15,325 nucleotides of DNA from Saprospiraceae bacterium (GCA_013042795.1 JABDPK010000182.1:1-15325); one strand, 5' to 3'. Shown: positions 6,865 to 13,659, counted from the stretch's first letter. The notes: generated from the letters alone by a model not told the origin. A program made the numbers and translations.

Positions 6865-6920
6865 TAATAAAAAACCATAAAATGAAATGTGAAAAGGGCT
6901 GAACAGAATTGCTGACAGAA

Positions 6921-7742
6921 TCAGTTTTGTCTGAATTGGGAAGGTGAAATGCCTTCATGTTTTTTGAAGAATCTGCTGAAAGCCTGAATGTCAGTAAATC
7001 CAAGGGCATAACCAATCTCGGAAATATCCTGGCTTGTATATTGTAGTAAACGTCTTGCCTCTAGCATAATTCTTTCCTGGATAAACTTCAGTGGCGTTTT
7101 TTCACCAAGTTTTCTAAATGTGTTGGCAATAGTTTTCGGAGATTTGAAAAGCATTTCAGCATAATCCGAAACACTATGTTTTGTCCTGAAATGTTGTTCT
7201 ACCTGGTAATTAAATTCCCTTACAAGATTATGCTGATCAGCATTCAACCTGTCAAGGCTTCCTTGTCTTTTATAAATCCTTGTACATAGGATCAGGATTC
7301 TCTTGAGCATCATCTGTAGCATTTCCAATTGTAATTCGTCATGCATCTCGAATTCAAGGGAAGACATTTTCCATGCTGTATCCAGAACCTCCAATTCGAT
7401 GTCGTTGGCTTTTAAAATCGGAAAACCGGCAGCACCATAATATAAGATGCCCTTGCAACCAACCTCACTGTCATGATCCAGGATACAATAGAATTGCCTG
7501 TTGAATCGAAGCAGGTTCACAGTATTGATATGTTCGTATTCAAGTTTATGAAATTGGGTAAGGCAGATTATTTCATTTTTATTAAAAGTATATGTAATGC
7601 CGTCAATGAAGAGTATGTTGCCATCTGAGGTAAACCACAATAACCTCAGGGTATCCTTTTGTTGTTCCCGAAGGTGTCCACAATTGGTATCATTGATAGA
7701 CTGAAGTTCGAAGTATTCATTGTTTCGTCCGCTAAATTTCAT
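6921..7742 (-). CDS. AraC-family transcriptional regulator
   Basis: The 273-residue protein has an N-terminal beta-rich sensing half (about 1-110; GNILFIDGITYTFNKNEIICL at 41-61 resembles a cupin-like turn) and a helical linker (115-160). Its C-terminal AraC DNA-binding domain spans 165-273. The first helix-turn-helix is at about 190-212 (SVSDYAEMLFKSPKTIANTF) and the second at 238-270, with the family signature ISEIGYALGFTDIQAFSRFFKKH and GISPSQFR. The effector is unknown. Downstream on the same strand is the AhpD-like/thioredoxin run, which it probably controls. The TPR cyclase gene lies 89 bp upstream. The spacer 7743-7831 holds the arms CTGAA (7783-7787) and TTCAG (7802-7806) around a self-complementary CAAAATTTTG, a possible site for its own control. 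Confidence 0.92.
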   Translation of the reverse strand: MKFSGRNNEYFELQSINDTNCGHLREQQKDTLRLLWFTSDGNILFIDGITYTFNKNEIICLTQFHKLEYEHINTVNLLRFNRQFYCILDHDSEVGCKGILYYGAAGFPILKANDIELEVLDTAWKMSSLEFEMHDELQLEMLQMMLKRILILCTRIYKRQGSLDRLNADQHNLVREFNYQVEQHFRTKHSVSDYAEMLFKSPKTIANTFRKLGEKTPLKFIQERIMLEARRLLQYTSQDISEIGYALGFTDIQAFSRFFKKHEGISPSQFRQN

Positions 7743-7831
7743 GCTTGATTAAGTGAAAATACTTTTTTATCTGATTTTATAACTGAACAAAATTTTGCCT
7801 ATTCAGGTTGAAAATATTTTACATCTTGTAT

Positions 7832-9628
7832 TTACTTAACAGCATACATTTTCATAGTCCCCCTGTTTTTTACTGCAAATTCCCCCCTGTAAGTAATGTC
7901 AAATTTATCTTTTACGATTTGGTAGGTTGTATCCGAGATATTGATCATTCCGATTTCTGCATTAGATTCCATACGTGAGGCAACATTAACGGCATCACCC
8001 CAGATATCATAGGCGAATTTCTTGGTCCCGACAACCCCGGCGACGACCGGCCCAGTATTGATCCCGATCCTTATATCCAGTGCTGTGACCCCTGGTGGTG
8101 AATTTTCTTTGATATCATACATGACCTTAATAATTTCCTGGGCAGCCATCACGCATCTTTCGGCATGATCTTCTGTTGGGTGGGGTAATCCGCCGGCACA
8201 CATATAGGCATCACCGATGGTTTTTATTTTTTCGATATCATATTTCTCGATAATCTCGTCAAACTTTGAAAAATACATATCAATGGATTTCACCAGTTCA
8301 GCAGGATCAAGGTTTTCTGAAAATCGTGTAAAGCCCTTGAAGTCTGTAAATAAAACAGTGACTGATTCGTATTTACGTGCTTCTACTTTTCCGAATTCTT
8401 TTAGTTCATCTGCGGTTTCCTCGGGAAGGATGTTTAACAAGAGATTGTCGGATTTCTCTTTTTCAGCATGGATAATTGCATTGGTTTTTTTGATAAAACG
8501 ATTACGTCTGAATAAGCCTATGGCCATGATACAGATCAGACCCAGGGTGATTAGGGTAGCAATGATTGTGATCCTTTGAGATTTTTTCTGTTCCTCAAGC
8601 AGGTCAACTTCAGCCTGTTTGATACCAATTTCGAAATCCGTCTTCTGGTTGGCAAGATCTCTTGCTTTTTCAACACTGAATATGGTGTCCTCAACGGACT
8701 TGAATATTTCATGGTATTCAAGGGCCCGGTCCGGCTGATCCATATGCTTGTATAATTTATAAAGCTGTTGGCTGGCATCTACTACCTGTTCTTTCAGATC
8801 ATATTTTTCTGCAAGATCCATTGCCTGGTGTGCATATTTCAAAGCTTCGGGATGATCGTGTTTCTCGTGAAATATTTCCGACATTGAGAAAAGGAATGCT
8901 GAAATCGCATAATAGTCTTCATATTCTTCAAGCGTATTTATGGCAGCATTGAGATTTTCTTCTGCCAGATTGAATTCATCCTGTGATGCATAGACAATAC
9001 CAATATTTCCGCGACAATAGGCGGTTCCAATGGTAAAATCCATATGGTCAAACAGGGGAATGGCTTCCTCGAAATAGGAGAGGGCCAAATCATATTTTCC
9101 CTGGTTTATGTACTCATCTCCTGTATTATAGAGGGCGGTTGAAAGAGAAACAGTATCTGTAGTTTGTCGTAATGTTTCAATAGACTGGTTGTAGTATTTA
9201 ATTGCATTTTCTTCATCGCCACTTACTGAATAAACATCCGCAATTGAACCATAAAGGGAGCCTTCTTTTATAGGATCATCTAACTGAATCCCAATTTCTG
9301 CAGCCTGAAAAAACGATTCCAATGCTTTACCATAATTACCCATCAATCTATTCGAATTACCTTTTTGAAGATATCCGGAATGAAGAAGACCAGTTTTGTT
9401 GCGTCGGGTTGCCTCAGAAATCAATGAATCAGCAAAGAATTCCTGGATAGCTGGATCGGTATCATTAGATGATATTAATCTTAACCTATTAAGATATATT
9501 GAGTCATTATCAAAATCTTTTGAACCCAGAGCTTTGAGGCTGTCTGCCAATTCCTGATTTTGAGCATAAACTGTAACCGGTAAAAACATTATGAGGCTAA
9601 CTAGCCTCATAATGTGGTAGAATTTCAT
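7832..9628 (-). CDS. TPR-transmembrane class III adenylate cyclase
   Basis: The 598-residue protein has a signal peptide (1-22), then TPR-like helical repeats in the periplasm (about 80-320) and a short coiled coil (320-350). One membrane helix follows (353-373), then a cytosolic linker (375-415) and a class III nucleotide cyclase domain (420-598). Metal-binding Asp429 (FTDFKGFT) and Asp473 (TIGDAYM) are present. The base-selecting residues are Lys469 (IKTIGDAY) and Asp541 (YDIWGDAVN), the adenylate rather than guanylate pair. The transition-state residues Asn548 and Arg552 (VNVASRME) are intact, so it should make cAMP, with the periplasmic TPR part as sensor or protein-binding module. It starts 7 bp after the preceding 134-residue gene and is probably co-transcribed with it. 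A perfect 30-base inverted repeat lies inside codons 5-15. Met7 inside that repeat is an alternative start, but Met1 gives the better signal peptide. Confidence 0.93.
   Translation of the reverse strand: MKFYHIMRLVSLIMFLPVTVYAQNQELADSLKALGSKDFDNDSIYLNRLRLISSNDTDPAIQEFFADSLISEATRRNKTGLLHSGYLQKGNSNRLMGNYGKALESFFQAAEIGIQLDDPIKEGSLYGSIADVYSVSGDEENAIKYYNQSIETLRQTTDTVSLSTALYNTGDEYINQGKYDLALSYFEEAIPLFDHMDFTIGTAYCRGNIGIVYASQDEFNLAEENLNAAINTLEEYEDYYAISAFLFSMSEIFHEKHDHPEALKYAHQAMDLAEKYDLKEQVVDASQQLYKLYKHMDQPDRALEYHEIFKSVEDTIFSVEKARDLANQKTDFEIGIKQAEVDLLEEQKKSQRITIIATLITLGLICIMAIGLFRRNRFIKKTNAIIHAEKEKSDNLLLNILPEETADELKEFGKVEARKYESVTVLFTDFKGFTRFSENLDPAELVKSIDMYFSKFDEIIEKYDIEKIKTIGDAYMCAGGLPHPTEDHAERCVMAAQEIIKVMYDIKENSPPGVTALDIRIGINTGPVVAGVVGTKKFAYDIWGDAVNVASRMESNAEIGMINISDTTYQIVKDKFDITYRGEFAVKNRGTMKMYAVK
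9586..9615. repeat. Perfect 14-bp inverted repeat within the cyclase signal-peptide codons
   Basis: ACATTATGAGGCTA (9586-9599) and TAGCCTCATAATGT (9602-9615) are exact reverse complements separated by two bases. On the minus strand this covers codons 5-15 of the cyclase and encodes a nearly mirror-like I-M-R-L-V-S-L-I-M. In mRNA it would form a strong hairpin 13 bases after the start codon. In DNA it could be a dimeric protein site. Confidence 0.85.
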
Positions 9629-9635
9629 ATTGATT

Positions 9636-10040
9636 TTATGTATTCATTCTAAGTTTTGGATCTTCTTCAATTAAAACTGATGGATTTGCTGAATCTGCAT
9701 AGACAATAATATAATGTTCATCAGCTGTAGCACTGTTAAGTAATACTGTAGAACTTAGTTCTCCATTATTGAGTGTAGCTAAAGGTCCATCTGTTGCGCC
9801 TCTTCCTGTTGGTCCTATGATATCCGGGTCACTTGCGTTAGCACCTGAGGAATACCTTTTGATACCTTTCAAGATGATATTACCGTCAGGTTTCCAGGTA
9901 ATTGTATCACCTCTTACCAGGTTGACTGTTACGAATTGCTCTGGATGTTCGGTTTTCCAGGTTCCTGTTGACTCGTTTTTAAGATCAACATGTGCATGAT
10001 CAGTAGAATGCATTCTGACATAAATGTTATGAGTAGCCAT
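9636..10040 (-). CDS. Unknown beta-rich small protein (134 aa) paired with the adenylate cyclase
   Basis: I do not recognise a family. The 134-residue protein lacks a signal peptide and starts MATHNIYVRMHSTDHAHVDL. The composition is rich in Thr, Gly, Asn and His, with alternating hydrophobic strands (QFVTVNLVRGDTITW at 35-49, GNIILKGIKRY at 53-63, EHYIIVYADS at 108-117), so a beta-sandwich is likely. A Gly/Pro-rich loop (SGANASDPDIIGPTGRGATDG) spans 65-85. Two N-terminal His/Asp clusters (H11, D14, H15, H17, D19) could bind metal, but this is speculative. Its stop is 7 bp before the cyclase start, which suggests a shared transcript and a linked role, for example a cytosolic partner of the cyclase domain. 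The 75-bp spacer to the upstream membrane-protein gene is AT-rich. Confidence 0.75.
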   Translation of the reverse strand: MATHNIYVRMHSTDHAHVDLKNESTGTWKTEHPEQFVTVNLVRGDTITWKPDGNIILKGIKRYSSGANASDPDIIGPTGRGATDGPLATLNNGELSSTVLLNSATADEHYIIVYADSANPSVLIEEDPKLRMNT

Positions 10041-10115
10041 AATTCTAAATTTTTTGAGATTAATTATATAATAATTTGATTCTTACACTTTTGTATAGAA
10101 TGAAAGTTTTAAAAG

Positions 10116-10868
10116 TCAGTCTGTCAATAAACTTTTGAATTTATTGACTGTCACCTGCAAAAGAGAAAAAATTGCATCAGAAGAAAAACCACCTAATAAT
10201 GCCAGGGTCATACGTTGAATTTCTACATATTCATTATCAATTGTAGACATTCTCAGACTAAAAAGTTCTGATATCACAAAGCCTGCAATGACCCCGATAA
10301 TAATTGATGAATTAAGCTCGATCGAATCAGATGGCAGTAAGGTTGAGTTCTTGATTTTATCTCCAATGGTTTTCAGAAGGTAGAACATCACACCCAATAA
10401 TGAGGCGGCACAAATGAAAATCAGATTCGATAGGAGGATAAATCCGGAGGCATCCAGCATACCTTCAGCCTGGTGTTGTTTGTCCACTATTGGTAGAAGA
10501 CTCACACCAATGAGAGTAACCAATGCCAAAATTGCCAGGATTATACATTTGGAGTAAACGGGTATCAGGTACCATTTACTATCAGAGCCTTTTTTGGTGA
10601 GTTCTGCATTGATATACCGTATAGATTCAGGCGTTGAAGGTGAAATCACCTTCATTAGAGTATTATAATCGGCTATCAGCTCCTGGTAATTACTGTTTTT
10701 TTTAAGATTTAAATTTGTTGGAAGCTCTTTGCCAGTATTGACAGCATATTTGAACATCAACTCGACATTAGACCGGAGAGATTCATTACTGCTTATTTCA
10801 GTATCAGCTTCAATCCTGACTTCCTCAATCTGGATTTCAATGTTTTGCTGTTCAATAATGGGGTCCAT
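10116..10868 (-). CDS. Four-helix membrane protein of unknown function (250 aa)
   Basis: The 250-residue protein has a hydrophilic, acidic N-terminal half (1-100; E-I-Q-I-E-E-V-R-I-E-A start), with no signal peptide. Four hydrophobic segments follow at about 106-127, 143-166, 188-205 and 221-240. The last contains LALLGGFSSDAIFSLLQ, a Gly-Gly-Phe-Ser-x-D pattern I have seen in uncharacterised bacterial membrane proteins. There is no catalytic motif, no cyclic-nucleotide-binding domain and no ion-channel filter. It is the first of three same-strand genes leading into the adenylate cyclase, with a 75-bp gap to the next gene, so it may belong to the same unit. A 9-bp inverted repeat at 10123-10148 overlaps its last codons. 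Its function is unknown. Confidence 0.75.
   Translation of the reverse strand: MDPIIEQQNIEIQIEEVRIEADTEISSNESLRSNVELMFKYAVNTGKELPTNLNLKKNSNYQELIADYNTLMKVISPSTPESIRYINAELTKKGSDSKWYLIPVYSKCIILAILALVTLIGVSLLPIVDKQHQAEGMLDASGFILLSNLIFICAASLLGVMFYLLKTIGDKIKNSTLLPSDSIELNSSIIIGVIAGFVISELFSLRMSTIDNEYVEIQRMTLALLGGFSSDAIFSLLQVTVNKFKSLLTD
10123..10148. repeat. Inverted repeat at the 3' end of the membrane-protein gene
   Basis: GTCAATAAA (10123-10131) and TTTATTGAC (10140-10148) are exact reverse complements with an 8-base spacer. The stem covers the last codons of the 250-residue protein, 5 bases before its stop. On the minus strand it is followed only by a weak T-run (CTTTTAAAAC), so it is a poor terminator. 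It may be an RNA-stability or attenuation hairpin between this gene and the 134-residue gene. Confidence 0.4.
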
Positions 10869-11024
10869 AATGCAATTTTAAAGTCCTTAAAATAGTAATT
10901 CCCGGATTGTTTAAATACTCTATAAGACTAATTTTATATATATAAATTATTGTTATGCTTTATATTTTTCTTGCTTTGCAGTTCCCATTTCATAATTTGA
11001 AATAGCTAATACTTATCAGAAGTC

Positions 11025-11702
11025 ATGAAAGTACATTTGATTAATGCATGGAAGGACAGATTCTTAAAACATGTGAATACTATCGGATTGAATGAGTATT
11101 TGTTAAAATACGAGTCCCTGGATAATTTTACGAATACATGGGATCTGTCTGCCTTAAAGCTGGAAGAAATATTTGATCAAAGTTTTCATTCCAGGATATC
11201 AGGCCGTTTATGGGGAGGTTCATTTAATTCCTCCAAATCCATGATGCTCTCTTTCATTGAGACCAACAGGGAGTTTGTCCGGTCCATGTTTCGAGACCTC
11301 GAAGATGAAAACAAAGATCTTTCGATGCGTGTCAATCGTTTTTTGCTTCATTGTGATGAAATGCTTTTACAATTGCAGAAATCAGGAAAGAAGATTAATG
11401 ATCATTATCACACCAAACAAACAGTCTCGCTATACCTGGCTTTCTTCTACCCCGATAAATACACTTTTTTTGACTACGATCATTTCAGTCTCAGTATGAA
11501 AAAATTTGAAGCGCGGCAAATGCCGGAGGCGTATGATATTGAAAAGTTTTTCAGATTATCAGCGACGGTGTACAAACTAATATCAAAGGATGATGAATTA
11601 ACCGGCATATACAGCTTAGCCCTGGAGAAGGAAGGTTTGAATTTTGATCAATCACCAATGCTGATGATTTCAGACTTTTACGAGTATGTAAGCAATTCAT
11701 AA
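11025..11702 (+). CDS. Stand-alone protein resembling the N-terminal region of Bacteroidota McrB-like AAA proteins
   Basis: The 225-residue, soluble protein has no signal peptide. Several blocks match, as I recall, the N-terminal non-ATPase region of McrB-like restriction GTPases of Bacteroidota: GRLWGG at 60-65, M-M-L-S-F-I-E at 73-79, FVRSMFRDL at 84-92, then RVNRFLLHCDEML at 102-114, INDHYH at 124-129, and SLYLAFFYPDKYTFFDYDHF at 135-154. In those proteins an AAA+ GTPase domain follows. Here the frame ends at 225 and no Walker A/B motif is found downstream on this strand. It is therefore either a free-standing recognition module or a truncated remnant; the intact frame and regular codon use favour a maintained gene. 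It is transcribed divergently from the cyclase operon, and a WYL regulator lies nearby. Confidence 0.6.
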   Translation: MKVHLINAWKDRFLKHVNTIGLNEYLLKYESLDNFTNTWDLSALKLEEIFDQSFHSRISGRLWGGSFNSSKSMMLSFIETNREFVRSMFRDLEDENKDLSMRVNRFLLHCDEMLLQLQKSGKKINDHYHTKQTVSLYLAFFYPDKYTFFDYDHFSLSMKKFEARQMPEAYDIEKFFRLSATVYKLISKDDELTGIYSLALEKEGLNFDQSPMLMISDFYEYVSNS

Positions 11703-11711
11703 CTCTGAATG

Positions 11712-11774
11712 TGAATTTGAATCCGTACATTCTCTTTCGAAAATGTTAAATAATGATAAATAAATTCAAATTCA
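11712..11774. repeat. Distant 11-bp inverted repeat in the spacer 11703-11825
   Basis: TGAATTTGAAT (11712-11722) and ATTCAAATTCA (11764-11774) are exact reverse complements, 41 bases apart. They lie just after the stop of the McrB-N-like gene. The surrounding spacer is very AT-rich, which raises the chance of coincidence. A loose 3' structure or ends of a lost small element are both possible. Confidence 0.35.
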
Positions 11775-11825
11775 TTACATATGAGAAAAAATAATATGTA
11801 AATTAAATATTAAAATATTTCATAT

Positions 11826-12110
11826 ATGTTTTCATATGAGCATTATCTCCCATTTGCCAGTTTTAATGCTTCAAGCATTTTCTTCAAAGCGACCGAGGTA
11901 TTTCGCTATGGGTTTTTATTGGATGATTTCGAAATTGGAGGTGAAGTTATTCAGCTTTATTCATATCATAACTTCTATGTTGAAATTGTGTATGGCGAAA
12001 ACTTTGATGATATCAAGGCAATCAGGGGCATTACTGTAGCCGTCGCTCTTGAAAAATATACAGATTCTGACCTTTTCGACCAGGCATTAATTGACCTGTT
12101 TGCCGCCTAA
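11826..12110 (+). CDS. Small hypothetical protein (94 aa)
   Basis: The 94-residue, acidic protein starts MFSYEHYLPF and has an aromatic-rich middle (VIQLYSYHNFYVEIVYGENFDDIKAIRGI at 41-69) and a helical end (LFDQALIDLFAA). The pattern F-Y-V-E-[IV]-x-Y followed by I-x-x-[IL]-R-x-[IF], with a closing [LF]-E-K-Y, resembles short uncharacterised proteins common in Bacteroidota genomes. No function is known to me. Its stop codon overlaps the stop of the convergent WYL gene by 4 bp, so no terminator fits between them. The upstream spacer is strongly AT-rich, and CATATGAG occurs twice there and at the gene start (11779 and 11833 regions). Confidence 0.65.
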   Translation: MFSYEHYLPFASFNASSIFFKATEVFRYGFLLDDFEIGGEVIQLYSYHNFYVEIVYGENFDDIKAIRGITVAVALEKYTDSDLFDQALIDLFAA

Positions 12111-13120
12111 AACTTATATTCAGATTGTAGGAGATCAATCCTCTTTTTGAGTTTGTTATGAAATGCTTTTGGTTTCATGACTTTAACGGACTCACCAAAT
12201 GAGAGAAACAGAGATTCTAGTTCAAAGTTTGGAATCACATTAATGACAAACCTGCTCATATGCTCATTACCTTCAATTTCCACCTGTGAATGGTGTAGGG
12301 GTTTGGTCCTGATATAACTGATCGTATTATCATACACTTCAAATTCAATTTTGCTTGGTTTTTTACCCGGTTCCAGTGTAACCCCGATGATATCGTTAAA
12401 ATATGTATCAGGGTCAAAAGACGCATTTTCAATATACTCCTGTAATGATGGCTGAAGCTTTGTGATTCTCTCAAGGCCATAAGTTCTCAACTGATGTCGC
12501 TCATGATTATGGGCATAGAGATACCAGCGATTATCATATTCCTTCAAGAGGTACGGACTGATTATTAATGTGTTCGCCTCCCTGTCAAATGGTTTGTATG
12601 TCATCATCAGGGTCTTTTCTTCTTTGATACTTTCATACAATTGGTCCAGCCATTTCTGGCCTGGTATCACAGGCGCCTGTTCGATATGTACGATTTTCTT
12701 TGCCTGGGTCGTGGATTCATAAGCCAGCAATTCCAGTTTCTGAATAATGTTCTCAATACCTTCAAGGTGTCTGAAACCGGTAAATTGTTGCAACAAACCA
12801 ATCGCTTGTTTTAATTCGTTACTGTCAGACCTGTTGAGCGGTGCTTCTGTAATAGAGTATGACCTGTTGGAGTAATAGTAGCTTTTTTCCAGCCTGTCAT
12901 ATTCAATAGGCGCAAAGTAACCCAGTGCTTCATCATGTCTCATATTCTGAAGATCTCCTTTAATAGTTCTTTCAGAAAGCGTCGTATCATGTCCTGTTAC
13001 TTTCCTGATTTCATGGCTGCAAGCTTCTGCCAGTGTTTTCCAGTTCCATTGTTTATCTACCTGCCTCAGGCATTTGTCTATGACCCTGTACCGGATCAAA
13101 GCATGTTTGTTCGTTGACAT
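12107..13120 (-). CDS. WYL-domain transcriptional regulator
   Basis: The 337-residue protein has an N-terminal winged helix (about 5-75: HALIRYRVIDKCLRQ, then L-S-E-R-T-I-K-G-D-L-Q-N-M-R as recognition helix). The WYL domain (about 150-230) has the naming motif Trp199-Tyr200-Leu201 in NRWYLYAHNHERHQLRTY and the strand YGLERI at 214-219. The C-terminal WCX-like extension (240-337) ends SFGESVKVMKPKAFHNKLKKRI. WYL domains sense nucleic acid or nucleotide ligands in the cases studied, and such regulators often control defence genes (CapW and BrxR are examples). The gene is preceded at 11 bp by a 9-bp inverted repeat with a TATATTTG box, which suggests autorepression. It converges with the 94-residue gene and diverges from a 103-residue unknown, its most likely other target. 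Confidence 0.92.
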   Translation of the reverse strand: MSTNKHALIRYRVIDKCLRQVDKQWNWKTLAEACSHEIRKVTGHDTTLSERTIKGDLQNMRHDEALGYFAPIEYDRLEKSYYYSNRSYSITEAPLNRSDSNELKQAIGLLQQFTGFRHLEGIENIIQKLELLAYESTTQAKKIVHIEQAPVIPGQKWLDQLYESIKEEKTLMMTYKPFDREANTLIISPYLLKEYDNRWYLYAHNHERHQLRTYGLERITKLQPSLQEYIENASFDPDTYFNDIIGVTLEPGKKPSKIEFEVYDNTISYIRTKPLHHSQVEIEGNEHMSRFVINVIPNFELESLFLSFGESVKVMKPKAFHNKLKKRIDLLQSEYKF

Positions 13121-13130
13121 CGTCGATTAT

Positions 13131-13155
13131 TATCGTGCAAATATAATGCACGATA
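13131..13155. promoter_or_regulatory. WYL operator and -7 promoter box in the divergent region
   Basis: TATCGTGCA (13131-13139) and TGCACGATA (13147-13155) are exact reverse complements with a 7-base spacer. On the minus strand the repeat contains TATATTTG (13145-13138), a full match to the Bacteroidota -7 consensus TAnnTTTG, placed to start a short-leader transcript of the WYL gene at 13120. No clear -33 TTTG is seen. Binding of the WYL protein here would block its own promoter and could affect the plus-strand gene 37 bp away. Confidence 0.7.
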
Positions 13156-13191
13156 GCTAATATTATTGTATTGTAATTAAAATAAAGTATC

Positions 13192-13503
13192 ATGAAAAAG
13201 AACTGGCAAGTCAAAATCAATCAGGACGGAACACTATTTATCCATGGCAAAAAGAAGGATAGCAATGTTATAGACCTCTTTGGTCAGAATCAGGTTGAAT
13301 ATGGTCTTTGTATTTATGCGCACTACCTCCGCCCATTGCGCAAACTATTAAACAGGTTGTTTCCAAAGGCAACTATTAAAAACCTGGAAGCTATCGAGGA
13401 AATCATCCGTGATGAGTTTCTGCGTCACCAATCAGTATCCGCATTAAAAAGTCTTCTGGATGAGGAAGAGATTCCATACAGGTCTTATAGTAATGTAGCT
13501 TGA
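13192..13503 (+). CDS. Unknown protein (103 aa) divergent from the WYL regulator
   Basis: The 103-residue, basic, soluble protein starts with a short strand region (WQVKINQDGTLFIHGKKK), then DLFGQNQVEYGLCIYAHYLRPLRKLLNRLFPKAT. A helical part follows (67-92: IEEIIRDEFLRHQ, SVSALKSLLDEEEIPYRSY). I do not recognise a family. No enzyme motif, signal peptide or membrane segment is visible. It shares the 71-bp divergent promoter region with the WYL regulator, including the palindromic operator, so it is probably under WYL control. The ATG at 13192 has no strong Shine-Dalgarno site before it (AAATAAAGTATC), as is usual in this phylum. It is followed by a tandem-repeat-rich spacer. Confidence 0.65.
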   Translation: MKKNWQVKINQDGTLFIHGKKKDSNVIDLFGQNQVEYGLCIYAHYLRPLRKLLNRLFPKATIKNLEAIEEIIRDEFLRHQSVSALKSLLDEEEIPYRSYSNVA

Positions 13504-13507
13504 GTAT

Positions 13508-13563
13508 TAATGATTTAATGCTCTAATGATTTAATGCTCTAATGCTCTAATGCCTTAATGTTG
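13508..13563. repeat. Seven tandem 8-bp units (TAATGNNN)
   Basis: Seven consecutive octamers read TAATGATT, TAATGCTC, TAATGATT, TAATGCTC, TAATGCTC, TAATGCCT, TAATGTTG. The first five bases never vary; the last three do. A short direct repeat, TGTCCAT twice, follows at once. The array starts 4 bases after the stop of the 103-residue gene. Confidence 0.9.
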
Positions 13564-13610
13564 TCCATTGTCCATTCCTAAAAAAGGTTGATCTTATATT
13601 CTTGAAATCT

Positions 13611-13659
13611 TAGTACTGAGTACTTGATGCTGAATGCTTGATACTAAGTACTTCAACTA
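13611..13659. repeat. Degenerate 7-bp tandem array (consensus NRRTRCT)
   Basis: Seven consecutive heptamers read TAGTACT, GAGTACT, TGATGCT, GAATGCT, TGATACT, AAGTACT, TCAACTA. The last is the most degraded. The array is separate in period and sequence from the octamer array 47 bp before it, and lies about 27 bp upstream of the BlaI-type promoter region. Confidence 0.8.

Noticed and set aside
7783..7806. Terminator or operator between the cyclase gene and the AraC-type gene
   Set aside because: The arms are only 5 bp around a self-complementary AT-rich core, with no T-tract, so this is too weak to call as a separate feature.
7832..10868. Pycsar-like defence system (cyclase plus membrane effector)
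   Set aside because: The cyclase is a TPR-TM adenylate type, and the 250-residue membrane protein has no cyclic-nucleotide-binding domain, unlike known Pycsar effectors.
11703..12110. Frameshifted AAA domain of an McrB-like gene downstream of the McrB-N-like gene
   Set aside because: No Walker A or B motif or other AAA+ signature is found in any plus-strand frame; the 94-residue gene is unrelated.
13508..13659. CRISPR array
   Set aside because: Units are 7-8 bp, directly adjacent and without spacers, and no cas gene is present.
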